Source: Liolophura sinensis
Lineage: Eukaryota; Mollusca; Polyplacophora; Chitonida; Chitonidae
NCBI RefSeq assembly: GCF_032854445.1
Contig: NC_088301.1
Span: 39,235,187 to 39,295,186 of the forward strand
Reading direction: 5' to 3'
Length of the DNA: 60,000 nucleotides
Positions 26,638 to 37,825 of this stretch are shown piece after piece. The position numbers and the translations under genes were made by a program. The notes under the pieces were generated by a model. The model saw nothing but the letters and a program-made list of their open reading frames with translations, was not told the DNA's origin and ran no database searches. How positions within the stretch are numbered: the first letter of the stretch is position 1; every line of letters starts with the position of its first letter.

Positions 26638-26668
<31 letters not shown>
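25730..26668 (+). pseudogene. Coding-like, interrupted block ending in poly(A); possible retrocopy of unknown gene
   Basis: An ATG at 25730 opens a 32-codon frame (MAANTKDGIKREFEEVMAS...). After the TAG at 25826-25828 the same frame continues for 26 more coding-like codons. Further open stretches follow in shifting frames, including a cysteine-rich one (CSTRDNYCCVSCEFCHAKSS, about 26375-26435). The block ends near a 28-base A tract at 26641-26668. Higher GC than the flanks, broken frames and a 3' A tract suggest a decayed retrotransposed copy. No protein family is recognised, and it could also be a chance mosaic. Confidence 0.3.
26641..26668 (+). repeat. Poly(A) tract
   Basis: Twenty-eight uninterrupted A residues, the longest A run in the window. 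It fits the 3' tail of a retrotransposed sequence. Confidence 0.95.
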
Positions 26669-27836
26669 CGCCACAGAGCATTCAAAACAAAGTTAATGCC
26701 ACATACGGGTTACGAGCCCCATTCATGTCCCAGCTGTGGGATTACGTATTAGGAGAATTGGTAAATACGTTCATTCCCTATATATAGGTTTTGAAAGCGT
26801 CACGCAATATTGTCAGTCAGTATTCAAAAATAACTGCGATGGAACCCTTCCATCGAACCGGTGTTGCCTCTACATTCTTTTGCAGGATACAGCCTTATTG
26901 TTGGTCCGGTATATATGTATGTACGTATGCTTGGGGTTTAACGCCATTATGTATGAACTGCTCCGACATATATTGCCAGTTCCAATTCCATAACAGTTTC
27001 TGTGTAGAACATGGTACCATGTACATGTCGCTGGTCAGCCAAAGGGCTTGGCTGGCACAAAGTCCCCTTGGCATAAGACATCGTTATCGGCAATACGCAA
27101 CAAGGTGTGTTTTGGTTATCGTGACATCTGAGAGAATTTTTAGCGAATGTAGCTAAGCTATTACATAGAGCAGGATTACACATTTACGTAACGCGTAACA
27201 CCGCCGCCTAATATATTAGCTATTGTTAAATATATATAGCTTTCATTATAAAATGTGCCCGAGATTGTTTCCCATACCGTATGTGGCCACTTTGATGTTT
27301 GGCGACTTAGCGCATTCAGTATATAAACATACACAGAAATATACCATATGTATCTCCTTCGCCACAACTGGATTTATCCACTTTAAGATTTGTTCCTCTC
27401 CGCAGTTCTATCTCCATGATCATTTTACCTTAAATCAAGATAAAATACAATATTTTCTTTGGCAACCCATTTTTACGAATTTTTGTACACATGAACAGTC
27501 ATCTCTTATTTGCACTTGTGTGCAAAAGATTTCCATTATGTGCAAAATGAATTGCACGTATGTATAATAAGAGAGTAAACACCAAAACGGTTTGCTATAG
27601 CAAGCATTGTACACTGTACCCTAGAGCATTGTAAAATACATGTTTGCTGAGATCTTCATGGAATCTTAAATAAATAAAATATAAAACTTCGAATACACAG
27701 AAACATAGGCATGAACATCATACTGAGTCACTTACATATGCAATAGTTCGTGAAAAAAGTTCAAGTTATTTAGCTGACAACTCCGGTGTTCACGTTTGCA
27801 GATTTATTTTATTTTGTGGATCTGTCATTCTCCGAA
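26669..27836. other. Intergenic, no gene recognised
   Basis: Short ORFs only. A fragment near 26905-26945 (GGGTTTAACGCCATTAT) is faintly like the family B 3' end. Confidence 0.4.
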
Positions 27837-28073
27837 AAAATAATGTGTTAAATTTAACAGAAAGTCTGATGTTTGAGTGATACTAGAATGTATTCTGTTA
27901 TTCCATCAGATTATTCTGTTAAATGTAGCACATGTATTAATTCAACATCAAAATTGCTTCAGACTAACAGGATATTATGTTTAAAATGCTACACTGTTAT
28001 GATAACAGAATACATTCTATCATCACTTAAACAACAAATTTTGAGTTAAAATTAACAGATTATTCTTTCAGTG
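27837..28073. repeat. Palindromic MITE family C, copy 2
   Basis: The left arm (TGTTAAATTTAACAGAAAGT ... AGAATGTATTCTGTTAT) is mirrored by the right arm (ATAACAGAATACATTCTATC ... AAAATTAACAGATTATTC). The arms are roughly 65 bp. There is no coding capacity, as expected for a fold-back, non-autonomous element. Confidence 0.8.
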
Positions 28074-28397
28074 TATGTTGCTTTGTTACGACAACTACCA
28101 ACGGTCACAGGCTTATATAACCTTTTTGATATTGCAAATTACACAATATCAATATCATTAATGTTGTGTACTTATGCACCACGACATTAGATAATAGAAG
28201 CAGGAGTCAATATATCTCTTTAAATATATATATATGTATTTTTCGACGTATCCATACTAAAATTAAAAGTAAGAAACCCGCAAATTATACAATTAAAAAC
28301 AAAATATCTGGCATACGATTGAAAGAATACAGTTAGTACCCAAAGTACCGGAGATCGTCAATGATTCTAGCATTTCAGCAAAACATGTAGAAGACAT

Positions 28398-28640
28398 ATG
28401 AATAAGCAGTTGCACTGGATGGCATCATGTCGAAATTCATACAATGCAACTAAACAAATATTAACTAAATCACAGAAAGCACTAGAAATCTGGAAGAGCC
28501 GGTTTACAAATGATGTTCCTGTGAGAAGACAGAACCGAATTCCCTGGAATATGAATAGAATGTGCAAATACATCCATGAAAGACAAGAGTTGTCTAAATT
28601 TTATGCCGTTGTAATGAAACTTTATGTACAAGTCACCTGT
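28398..28640 (+). CDS. Unrecognised open reading frame, coding-like composition
   Basis: The frame starts MNKQLHWMASCRNSYN and stays open for 161 codons to 28883. Its right half is the antisense of the LINE ORF1 gene and is ignored here. The left 80 codons lie outside that gene and look protein-like (KALEIWKSRF, RRQNRIPWNM, basic and amphipathic). A possible acceptor, GCATTTCAG, lies just upstream at about 28370-28378. No domain is recognised, and it may be chance. Confidence 0.2.
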
Positions 28641-28655
28641 TGGTCATTTATCAAG

Positions 28656-29597
28656 TCAAAAATTACCATCGTTGTAGAAACGGTTGCCCCTTACGTTACC
28701 TCCCCGTTTCCAAACAGTATAGTTCGACATACCGTTTTGACGGTTTCTGTTGTTTTTAAAGCCACTGTTAAGAACATCACAGCTTTTCCATTTCTTCATA
28801 GGTTTGTGCGCATCAACAACGAGAGTCCAACCGGGTTCTACGTTTGCAAAGTCAATTTTGTTTACATTCCTGTAATCCCTTGAATTGTTCCCGTTGAGGT
28901 CAGTGCAACTTCCGCTGTTTTGGCCCATGGACCCGTAACCTGAATTTGATTGGTCCGCTATGGAATTCGAGTCCTTGCCAACGATGTCCTCCCAACCTGG
29001 AAACTCATCCCTGGTGACTTCACCGTTAATCACCAGTTTGGCAGGGTACAAGATTCGGGCTGCTTGGCGAGCCTGTCGAGCCTGTTTCATCATGGGAAGA
29101 AGTTTTTTGCGTGCATCATTTAGTTCTCGGGGGTAATCCCTACTAATGGCGTACCGAGTGCCTTTCAGCGCGCGTGCCTGATCGATCACAGTTTCAGCGT
29201 CAATGTAGTCCTTGAAAACAACAATAATTGGACGAATTCCAAAGTCGGAACGTCCTGAATCGTACCTTTTAACACTACCAAGTCTGTAAACAGACTGCAA
29301 GTCCATCGTGTTGCCAGATTCCATCTTTAAAAGGTTCACAATAAACTCCCGTATCAGCGCCTCCACATCTTCATATTCGCCATAACGGTTTGTTTCCGGC
29401 AAGCCGTGGAAGAGCAGATTATTTTGCCGAGAGGTAGCCTCCAGGTCGATAGTTTTGTATTCCACATATTTTAGCCTGGAGTCGATCTCAGCGAATCCCG
29501 ACTGCAGGGTACGTACCTCGTCTGCACATCGCCCCATTGAGAGTCGTAAGGTTGACAGTGCTGTCTCTATTGCGTCTAGTTTGCCTGCCTTCCTCAT
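28656..29597 (-). CDS. LINE-1-type ORF1 protein (RNA-binding retrotransposon protein), 313 aa
   Basis: A single uninterrupted frame. Residues about 5-55 form heptad-like repeats (coiled coil; LDAIETALSTL, VRTLQSGF, LKYVEYKTIDLEA). Then comes the RRM region, beginning RQNNLLFHGLPE at about 57-68 and including VYRLGSV and RPIIVVFKDY. It ends with the C-terminal domain signature ALKGTRYAISRDYPRE and KLVINGE. This is the arrangement of L1/Tx1-type ORF1p, which trimerises and binds the element's RNA. After about residue 215 the tail is rich in Asn, Gly and Ser. No ORF2 (endonuclease/reverse transcriptase) is seen downstream at lower coordinates. It may be a 3'-truncated insertion, a solo ORF1 or a captured gene. 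Confidence 0.8.
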   Translation of the reverse strand: MRKAGKLDAIETALSTLRLSMGRCADEVRTLQSGFAEIDSRLKYVEYKTIDLEATSRQNNLLFHGLPETNRYGEYEDVEALIREFIVNLLKMESGNTMDLQSVYRLGSVKRYDSGRSDFGIRPIIVVFKDYIDAETVIDQARALKGTRYAISRDYPRELNDARKKLLPMMKQARQARQAARILYPAKLVINGEVTRDEFPGWEDIVGKDSNSIADQSNSGYGSMGQNSGSCTDLNGNNSRDYRNVNKIDFANVEPGWTLVVDAHKPMKKWKSCDVLNSGFKNNRNRQNGMSNYTVWKRGGNVRGNRFYNDGNF

Positions 29598-30131
29598 TTA
29601 TACTGCAACTTTGGTCCGTTCGGTTTGTGTTCACCTCAGCCCCTGTATATTCCTCACCTCCTCCTCTGCATCACTAACAACCAGTAGATTACCACGTGGG
29701 CCTAGTAAACATACAAAAAAAACACGACCGTCTTAGTAAGCAGGATGGAGCCCCATGCTAACAACTAGCAGATGTCCAGGGGGCCGTTTTATTTCCGTGC
29801 TAGCAGAGCGATGATGTTAGAACATGACGAACATGTATTCAGTTACCAGGCTTTGAGTCGACTGCCTTCAGCTGTTGTATACTGTTATCTCCTGAATGGT
29901 AGTATTAAGCAGTTCTGCAGATGTCAGACTGGAAACAAAATGCACCCTATCGTGACTTCTTATATAAGCCCGTCCAGCAGGCCTGACCTCTTATTGCAGT
30001 GACTTCACATTTGAACTATTGTGCAGTGATACTATAGAAAAAGTTCGACAAACGAGAATACGCAAGCGGCAACAGATGGTAAAAACCTAAACGATCGATG
30101 GCGTCCACATACCTGCATATACACCTACTTA

Positions 30132-30132
30132 G

Positions 30133-30162
<30 letters not shown>
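30132..30162. repeat. (TA)n microsatellite
   Basis: About 30 bases of TA dinucleotide, followed by imperfect TATATG. Confidence 0.95.
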
Positions 30163-30168
<6 letters not shown>

Positions 30169-30480
30169 GTAGATATCACAGGTAAGTTACTTCGATGCAT
30201 CAGCCCTAGCAGACCGACCATCTGTGTTTAGTTATACACAGTATGCTCCATTGTGTCTGTCATGACGCACAGGTCGAACTATAGGGCCCTTATACACATC
30301 AACTGCGAGGGCTACCTACCACCTTCACCATTTTCCCCGTGGCGATGTTTATCTACATTGAGAATTTATATATGCATGTATGCCAAAGTCAAGCAGGCAT
30401 GTAGTTGCAAGATGCACTCTAGCAGAAAGTGAAAAATACATCTCTGAGAGATTAAAACTCAGCTAACCGTAACAAACACG

Positions 30481-30484
<4 letters not shown>

Positions 30485-30540
<56 letters not shown>
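30485..30540. repeat. (TA)n microsatellite
   Basis: About 56 bases of uninterrupted TA dinucleotide. Confidence 0.97.
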
Positions 30541-30543
<3 letters not shown>

Positions 30544-31679
30544 ACACACGCGAAATGCTTCGCAGGATTTACCTTAAGCCAGTAAGGTATTTAGGTTAAT
30601 TCCACAGACAATACTGCAAAGGTTACACTTTTTAACATATGAAATTGCGTGCATGAATGCCTAGCAAAACCTAGGTAAAACACACGTCAATTGTTCTCTG
30701 CTCTTCTGCAGCAAGCCTACGGCCCGGAAATAATGAGCACTCTCACCACAGTCACGCGGAAATTTTCAATTTCAAATCTACTTGCACTGTGCGTTGAAAG
30801 GCATTAAATGTACATATATTGAATATACTGTTTAAAGGTATTTATATATCTACAATGCCCCACTACCCTGTACAAACCGTGTATATCCCTATATGAATAT
30901 GTATACATTCCCTTCTTGAGAGCCTGGCTACTGTGCGTCTGAGGCGGGGTGGATATACGGGGACACCACAATTTTTGGCAGGTATCCGACAACCCTCCTG
31001 ATTAAACAGAATACAATATTACCTGTACAATTCAAATCATATATGAGAAAGGACATAGCTTTAACATTTTACTTACTAAAACAATTTTAACGTATATGAT
31101 GAACATATTAACCTGGACCATCTAAATCATGTAGATTTCTAGTTGTAAAGAATTGTTTTCATCTTTTCAGTTAACGTTGGATATAGGGTAGCATTGGAAG
31201 GAAATTAAAACTGTCAGGTGTGTGTGTGTGGGGGACTAAAATGTTTGATTAAAAAATGATAATTTTATCTAGTCAGTGTTCAGCAAATCCCCTCTACTCC
31301 ACCCAAGGTTCCAACGCTACAACATATGAATAACAAAAACCAACTAGTGTCACCAAAATCTTCACTTGGAAAAGAAACGACAAATCAAATGCACTTACTT
31401 ACCGCTGGTCAGTCTGATATACTGCATGTGCCACCAATAAGCCAGTCTTAATGTGGTCTAATTAGTATGGATACTAAACTATCACTCACCTAGAAATTAT
31501 GTGGCAATGAAAACTTTTGGGTGATGCGGATATATTGGAAATGCAATCCCTTCCATAGGCTGCTTCAGTTGTAAGTTCAGCTGCATTGGTTCGCACCTGC
31601 ATCGAGGAACGCAGTGGTCATCACAATAAAAGGTTCGAATTACGCAGTTACTCGTCTATAGTATAAGCCTGGCCTCGGG

Positions 31680-31960
31680 ATCACGAAGCGATCTTTGACA
31701 TGAGTCAAACTTTTGACTTTAAAATTGTGTTTTTTTATGTTTTAAGTTCAAAATTTTGCTTAACAACGTATATTTCGGCTAAAATAACGGAAATGAACAT
31801 AGCCAATTTCATGGCTGAAGTTTGATACACTCGCTACCCACCAAAATACGGCCGCAACACAGGTCAAAATAACATTATATGTCTTCAACAATATTCATCA
31901 GTATGTCAAATGAGTTCTCGTAAAACAAGACTCTCGTTGTTTTAATCTTGACTTAAGTCG
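31680..31960. repeat. Possible divergent family D MITE
   Basis: Begins GATCACGAAGCGATC with GAGTCAAACTTTTGACTTTA and ends with ATCTTGACTTAAGTCG. It shares the GACTTAAGTC-type inverted motifs of family D, but the arms are poorly matched. Confidence 0.3.
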
Positions 31961-33926
31961 TGTCCACATAATATCTTTTGCACAAAGGTTAAGGTATAGT
32001 ATGGAAATGCAAATCCTGTGCAACTTTATCACAAACACTATTGTACACACTCGTTAATTACGATTTTAAAATTGCACAAATTAAAACCGCAAGTAAATAT
32101 ATTTTGACGATTTCATGCATCAGCTAGATGTTCCAAATCCCGCGACCTCACCGCGTGTTTCGGTTACAACACATGAACACTGCATCTTTCTGCATGTTGC
32201 GTCAATTCTGCTATCTGCGGCTTGGTAACGTTTACTTAACATCATTAAATGTCATATGGTCTTCTAAACCGAATTGTGTAACGTTTTCAGGAGTTCTAAT
32301 GAGTCATAAAACTAGCGGATCAAAATAACAGGGTCTAGTTCTAAGCAGAAGTCACAAATTGCGTCTGGAGTATTAAACTTACATGACAACATATATAACG
32401 AAGAAATACGTCCACATGGCAAATGCGCTTGACGCAACGCTGCGACGGGGCATACATTTAACAAAACAATCGCAAAATGCGCTTGTCCTAAAGTCCATGG
32501 CAACATGTAATAGAGATACGTTATCATGGCAAATGCGCTTGAACTAAGTTTCGTTTTGGTCAGTTTTGAACCATTTACCATAATTAGTGAATACGGAGGT
32601 AATGAATATGTAGTTAATAAAGAATGGCATGAAACAGAAGAATTTAAATTTATTTATCAACCATAAACACCGACTCAAGACACTGAAATGTTTGTTGAAA
32701 ATTTAATGTTATGGATTATTAAGCCACAGGCCTTTTGGATATTGTTTTGTAGATATAGCATTTTTTTATTGAAAGTAACTTTTTTCTCATCTTTTATTGG
32801 TAAAACCAACAATGAATCGCTGATAAACAAAAGAAAATCATCTTTCGCACATTACATCAGCAGAAATCATGCATATTCATGTATATGTATCAATATCAAT
32901 AAAGTGTACAGGTATTCAGAAACTTGTCCCAGCAGTTTTCTCAATCCAATACATTGTTCCTTGCAGAAACGTTTCAAAAGCATTATGTTAAAAAAATATC
33001 TGCTATTTCTCTACACTGAATAAAAAAAACTTTCTTGTCCGCACAATTGACATTGGAAAATGGAGAAAACTATCTGATAAATTTTCTGATGTATGGGCAC
33101 TTCCACTAGCAAGAGCTGAAATTAAACTTGATCAAGTCCTTACACCAGTGTGTGTAAATGTCAGTAGTTCTCTGCTTCCACAGTTTTCTTTGCATCATAA
33201 GTTCATGACTATACTGAGTTTTCAGTTGTTCATGCAGGATGTGTTATTACAATATTAATCTATAATAATTTGCTTACAGGTGTCTACAGGTAAAAGATAC
33301 TTACAGGATTCATGTATCCTGATACCATGATGAATACTAGACACAGTTAGCATTGACACTGAGCAAGTGGCATTATGGGTATGTATATAACAAAAACAGG
33401 TCGTGTTTTATTCTGTGTAAGTTAATATGAAATTTGTGTAAACTTTTAAGTTAAACAAAAAATAACACTGAAACCTGCGAATATCTACCACAGGCATCAA
33501 AAATATTTTAACACAACTGACAGACAAAACTGTAATGCACTTATTCTCTGCAAGTGTTAGTAATTTAGATCTTTCCTGAACAACCTGTAACCTTCACATG
33601 GACAACAATTTTCATGAACTATAATCATACACAAGGAAACATGACAATTATTTTCATGCCTATGTTTATGTAAGTCTGGCATGTGCATATTTCACGCATG
33701 AAAATTTCACGTATTTAAACAAAAGTCACACATCAACTAATACTGCAAGTGAACTGGATCAGTTTGATTTAAAGCCAAGTAATCCTTGCTGTTGCGTGGA
33801 CATTTTGTCAAATAGAAAACCAAGGTATCGTGCGAACACATGGAACTTTTCAAATTGGTTGTCCACTTCTCAGGTGTTGATATGCACATGCGGGTTTCAC
33901 AGTATCTATTATACTGGCACATGTGC

Positions 33927-34012
33927 CTTCCCACCTACGACCGGAGAGGAAGCCAGCATTAGCTGGACTCACAGAGACCGCATTGGTGAGACGCTCCTGA
34001 TTCAATCGCAGT
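33927..34012 (-). repeat. SINE family A, head-side fragment
   Basis: TTCCCACCTACGACCGGAGA, GGAAGCCAGCATTAGCTGGA and CTCACAGAGACCGCATTGGT match the head half of the family (read in reverse). The tail half is absent. Confidence 0.75.
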
Positions 34013-34876
34013 AGTGAAATGAACATATTACTAAAAAGGGAGAGAGCCGTGAAACCTGCAGAGTTGTTGACTGTATTAAAAGGCGTACATTAACATCTAT
34101 TTAACTGATTTTTATTCAATGTTATATGCTCAAGAATTTCTCACTTGTAACAAGACAATCAGTTATATGGGAGGAGGAAAATGGAGTGTCCAACATGAAT
34201 TACTGACATTTGGCCATTGGCATCCATACGTGCATCTTCAAGCACCTACGGTCATCAAAATGCAGTGAGAGCATGGGAATCCTTTATTAGTGAACTTCAG
34301 TAAATACGTGTTCCTTAATTTAAATGAGATATTACCTGGAGACAACAGCAGATTTAGCTTTGATCGCACCTTTTGCTGTGTATAACAAAATTACAAAAAA
34401 ACGTTACCTGAAATGACACCGGCAGGGGCTTGACGACTTTACACAGGGACATAGGATATGGTTTATCTGCCTTCATTCCAACTTAACGAGTTGATATGGG
34501 AGAATAATTCCCTACGCTTGTCTAAATATCATGAAAATGAAGCATGTGTTGATTAATTCAGTGCAGTGTCAATACCAATAGATTCCAATGTATAAGGAAA
34601 TGATCAACAGTAAATACATATAAAGTTAACCTGCCTATTTTCAATAATGTATGTGCTTTTTTCACGACGTATAGCGTTATGATCATCACCGGTTACATTC
34701 TAGAGAACATTACAGAATGTCTATGCCTACATCAGACACCCTCAGGTACTAAATTCTAATTAAGAACAGAAAACCTCAAACATCATAATTAGCAGAACCT
34801 GCATATCAGAAGAAAGAGGCTAGTCTTCATCAGGTTTCATGTGTTCAATATATATTAAAGCCTGGTCTCAAATAAT

Positions 34877-35140
34877 TCATGAAGTCATATGTACATTTAC
34901 ATAATCTGGTCTCTTGACCTGAGATGAACATACGTTTAGTCGGTCTTCCACATCTGGTCCAATAGATTCATTGGATGAACTGTTGGCTTGAGCTTGTTTT
35001 TTCACAGAAGTCCAGTTCTCAGCACAATCTCCTTTGTACACACGATACACTGGCACATGAGACACAAAACTCAGAGAGCCCCCTTGCTGATCGCGTGCTA
35101 TCCTAACCATGTTGGGGGGCAAATGAACAGTATTCACCAT
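34877..35140 (-). CDS. Unrecognised ORF, possibly a terminal exon
   Basis: An 87-codon frame, MVNTVHLPPNMVRIARDQQG..., ending ...YVNVHMTS with a stop. The open frame extends upstream to about 35190, so it could be an internal or terminal exon entering from an acceptor near 35175-35190. Composition is coding-like (SFVSHVPVYRVYKGDC, SSSNESIGPDVEDRL) but no family is recognised. It lies on the same strand as the decayed THAP locus upstream and might be a late exon of it. Confidence 0.35.
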   Translation of the reverse strand: MVNTVHLPPNMVRIARDQQGGSLSFVSHVPVYRVYKGDCAENWTSVKKQAQANSSSNESIGPDVEDRLNVCSSQVKRPDYVNVHMTS

Positions 35141-35302
35141 TAGGCTTCTAGTTCTTGTACAGCCTTTAACGGTGTCTCGATTAATATAGGCAAAATATTA
35201 TGAAAACGCGTGTAAATGTATATAAGACTGGAAATAAGCATCAGGACATGGACAATGTCCCGCACCAAATAATACACTGACAAAATCGCCATGCACATGT
35301 AT

Positions 35303-35474
35303 TATTTTATTTATTTGATTGGTGTTTTACGCCGTACTCAAGAATATTTCACTTATACGACGGCGGCTAGCATTATGGTGGGTGGAAACCGGGCAGAGCC
35401 CGGTGGAGACCACGACCATCCGCAGGTTTGGGGACAGACCTTCCCACGTACGGCCGGAGAGGAAGCCAGCATGG
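35303..35474 (-). repeat. SINE family A copy
   Basis: Nearly complete body from TTTATTTGATTGGTGTTTTA through TACGACGGCGGCTAGCATTA, the hairpin-like GGGCAGAGCCCGG, and ACGGCCGGAGAGGAAGCCAG. Homology stops before the tRNA-like head. Confidence 0.88.
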
Positions 35475-35831
35475 CCATATATGTAAACAACATCGTAACT
35501 TGCTTAATGAAGTGCGTAAGCTTGAAACTACGAGAAATTTCACCTTGTAGGCTTATAAGTCACAACCATGTCCAAGACAACGAGACTCTAGAAAAACAGG
35601 ACATCAGTCATGGAGAGGCTGATCTCAACAGTTTTTCAGATTACAACTATCTGATGGAGTTTGCCTAAGCTGCACAAGGGTGCACCAAGGGTTATCCTTG
35701 GGCTTTTCAATTCAGTTTACAAAATTAAAATCTGCCTGATGATAGGTCTTCAACTGGCTTATGCCCTTTTATCTTCGAAACTCGCCATTTGCCATTTTCA
35801 TAGGTCCCACAGCTTAGGCCTACTCCGAAAG

Positions 35832-36130
35832 ATGAGTGAGTGAGTGAGTGAGTGCTTGATGTTTAACGTCGTATTTACAATTTTTCAGTCATATGACGAC
35901 GAAGGAATCATTAGGGTGCATGTAATATGCCTCCTTGTTGCAGGACGGATTTCCACTGCTCTTCTATTTAGTGCTGCTTCACTGAGATGACTTACCGAAG
36001 GCAAGTAAGGCGCACCGCCCGAGCCATTATACTGATACGGGTCAACCAGTCGTTGCATTATCCTTTCATGCTGAAGGCCAAGCGAGGAAGCCGCAACTTC
36101 CTCTTTTAAAGTCTTTGGTGTGATTCGACT
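35832..36130 (-). repeat. SINE-like repeat family B, copy 3
   Basis: Begins GAGTGAGTGAGTGAGTG and TTTAACGTCGTA. It continues through TTTTTCAGTCATATGACGAC and CGGGTCAACCAGTCGTTGCA to GGTGTGATTCGAC, which is the B-box-like part of the head on this strand. Confidence 0.82.
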
Positions 36131-36388
36131 ACTAAAAATGAACTATTTAAATGTGCGAGTGACCTCAAGAGAGGTAATTTGGTGCAGCCCTATTGATAAT
36201 TTCCATATGGTGCTTAGGTTAGAAAAAAATTGTCAGTTTGATCTTGTCAAATATTATTTGGGACTGCTGATATATTTTACCTGCATAACATGTTTTGACA
36301 AAGTAAAACGTTTAATTCAACAGAATACATCAGTTTTACAAATTACAGTATCACTGCTTATCACACCTCATTACTAGCACATCCTTAC

Positions 36389-37825
36389 CTACCCAGTTCG
36401 TTAGGCAGAATTTAGGACATCTAGCCCAAAAGTTTGCTTCTCTTTCTAATTGCTGTCTTTCTTCAGGTGATAACTTGATTGGTTTACGACCAAACACGAG
36501 ACATCACCCCATCTTTCAGCAAACGGCGTAAAAGAGGATCGTCTTCAAACAAAATAAATGTCAAAAAGTTAACGGTACATAAATCAGTTGTTTTTCTGAA
36601 ATATGCATTTTATACTGCATGATCTAAGTGTAGATACAAAACTGCAGCTGTCTCCTTTTTATATGCTGATGCACTGAAAGCTACAGAGCTAAAGATAACT
36701 GAAGTGGGCGGCTTCTGTCCAATCCAAAATGATGGCACGCTTAGCATGGAGAGGACAGTAACTCACAAGGAGTAGGAATATTAGTGCATACACAAACTGT
36801 GCATGGTAAATAACTATACCACAACACTTGTAGCTTTAGGGAAAACAGGTGTTTTATTGAACTATCGACCCTTACTTCCTGTTTACGAGTAATATTTAGT
36901 GGAGGATTCAAGTTACCCACCCAGTATCATGAAGAAAAATCATGAAATCGCGCTCCCTAGTTCTCCGTCCATCAGCATAAAAAAGGAAAGCTACAGCTCT
37001 GTATCTAGAACTGGTTTTCTGCACATAATCTCATTAAATATCAAAAGTAATTGATAAAGCTGATGAGGGTGTCCTATAGGCTACGAACCTGGTCAAATTC
37101 CTTTGTCATTATTTTTTGCCTATACCGTCAACTGACTGAGGCTTATTTCTCATGTAATATATTGGAAATGTAGTCTACGTGGTCGTTTACATCATATGTA
37201 TGCCACTGTGTTTTGAATTTAATAGAACTGTTTGGCATTCAGATTGACACAAATTCAACTAACAAACTGCACTCAGAAGATTGTCTTGTGAGAATATTGT
37301 CTTATTTTAGACACCAATAAAGTTATACAGATCTAATAACTTTGGGAATGTGCATTCAACATATCAACTGACAAACATTCATGTTGTCATGCGAAAAAAA
37401 TGGGGCGAAATGAAACTGAAGCATGTGTACAATGCTTTTGACTGACACGTTCTTGCTTTTGTATAGCGAGACAAATTTTTGGCGAGACACCGAGGGGGAG
37501 ATAACTCAGGATTTGTTAACCATGTCAAACGCTTGGCGGGCGGCGTAACTCCGGGAGTAATTCCGATTTATTAAGTTTATACCGATTACTCGTTCTTAAA
37601 TCAACCAGACTAATGTTTCTGCCAATGACAACGGACTTGAGTCACTTACTCTCCTTCGTCTCCGTTCGTAATCGTTGGGCTCAAAACGTGTATGACAATC
37701 AACTGCCCATTTTGATGGTGTCCACTTCTTGCGATTTATGGCACGAGTCCATTGCTGTCTTAACTCACTAGAAAAGAATGTTCACCTCTACCACCACTGC
37801 TCGGCACATGGCAACGACTGGGCAT
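36389..37825 (-). pseudogene. Decayed THAP-domain gene (two exon remnants)
   Basis: Exon remnant 37825-37650 starts MPSRCHVPSSGGRG. After a frame break near 37780 it reads ELRQQWTRAINRKKW, TPSKWAVDCHTRFEPND and a run of arginines, then a GTAAGT donor. This is the THAP DNA-binding domain, but the zinc-binding C2CH set is damaged: the second Cys is replaced in CHVPSS, and the final His is Arg in CHTRF. A second remnant, 36542-36389, encodes PLLRRLLKDGVM, like the usual AVPTxF end of the domain. After another frame break it reads LSPEERQQLEREANF and ends at a GTAAGG donor. Frameshifts plus two lost ligands argue for a pseudogene. Confidence 0.6.
37650..37825 (-). pseudogene. THAP pseudogene, first exon remnant
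   Basis: ATG at 37825-37823. The frame needs a shift between SFLVS and ELRQQW (near 37780) to cover the domain. It ends at a consensus GTAAGT donor at 37649-37644. Confidence 0.6.

Larger units (their letters stand above)
29598..33926. other. Intergenic, no gene recognised
   Basis: Contains two TA tracts (30132-30162 and 30485-30540), a weak family D-like palindromic region (about 31680-31960) and a thrice-repeated 11-mer (32414-32542). The 111-codon ORF at 32688-33023 is AT-driven and has no domain. Confidence 0.45.

Noticed and set aside
28641-28883. Right half of the plus-strand ORF
   Set aside because: It is exactly antisense to the C-terminal part of the LINE ORF1 gene, so its openness is a shadow.
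31560-31660. B-box-like GGTTCGAATTACGC as a tRNA gene
   Set aside because: No matching A box or cloverleaf stems could be placed at the right distance.
32688-33023. 111-codon ORF
   Set aside because: Composition follows the AT-rich sequence (Ile/Lys/Phe/Asn-rich); no motif recognised.
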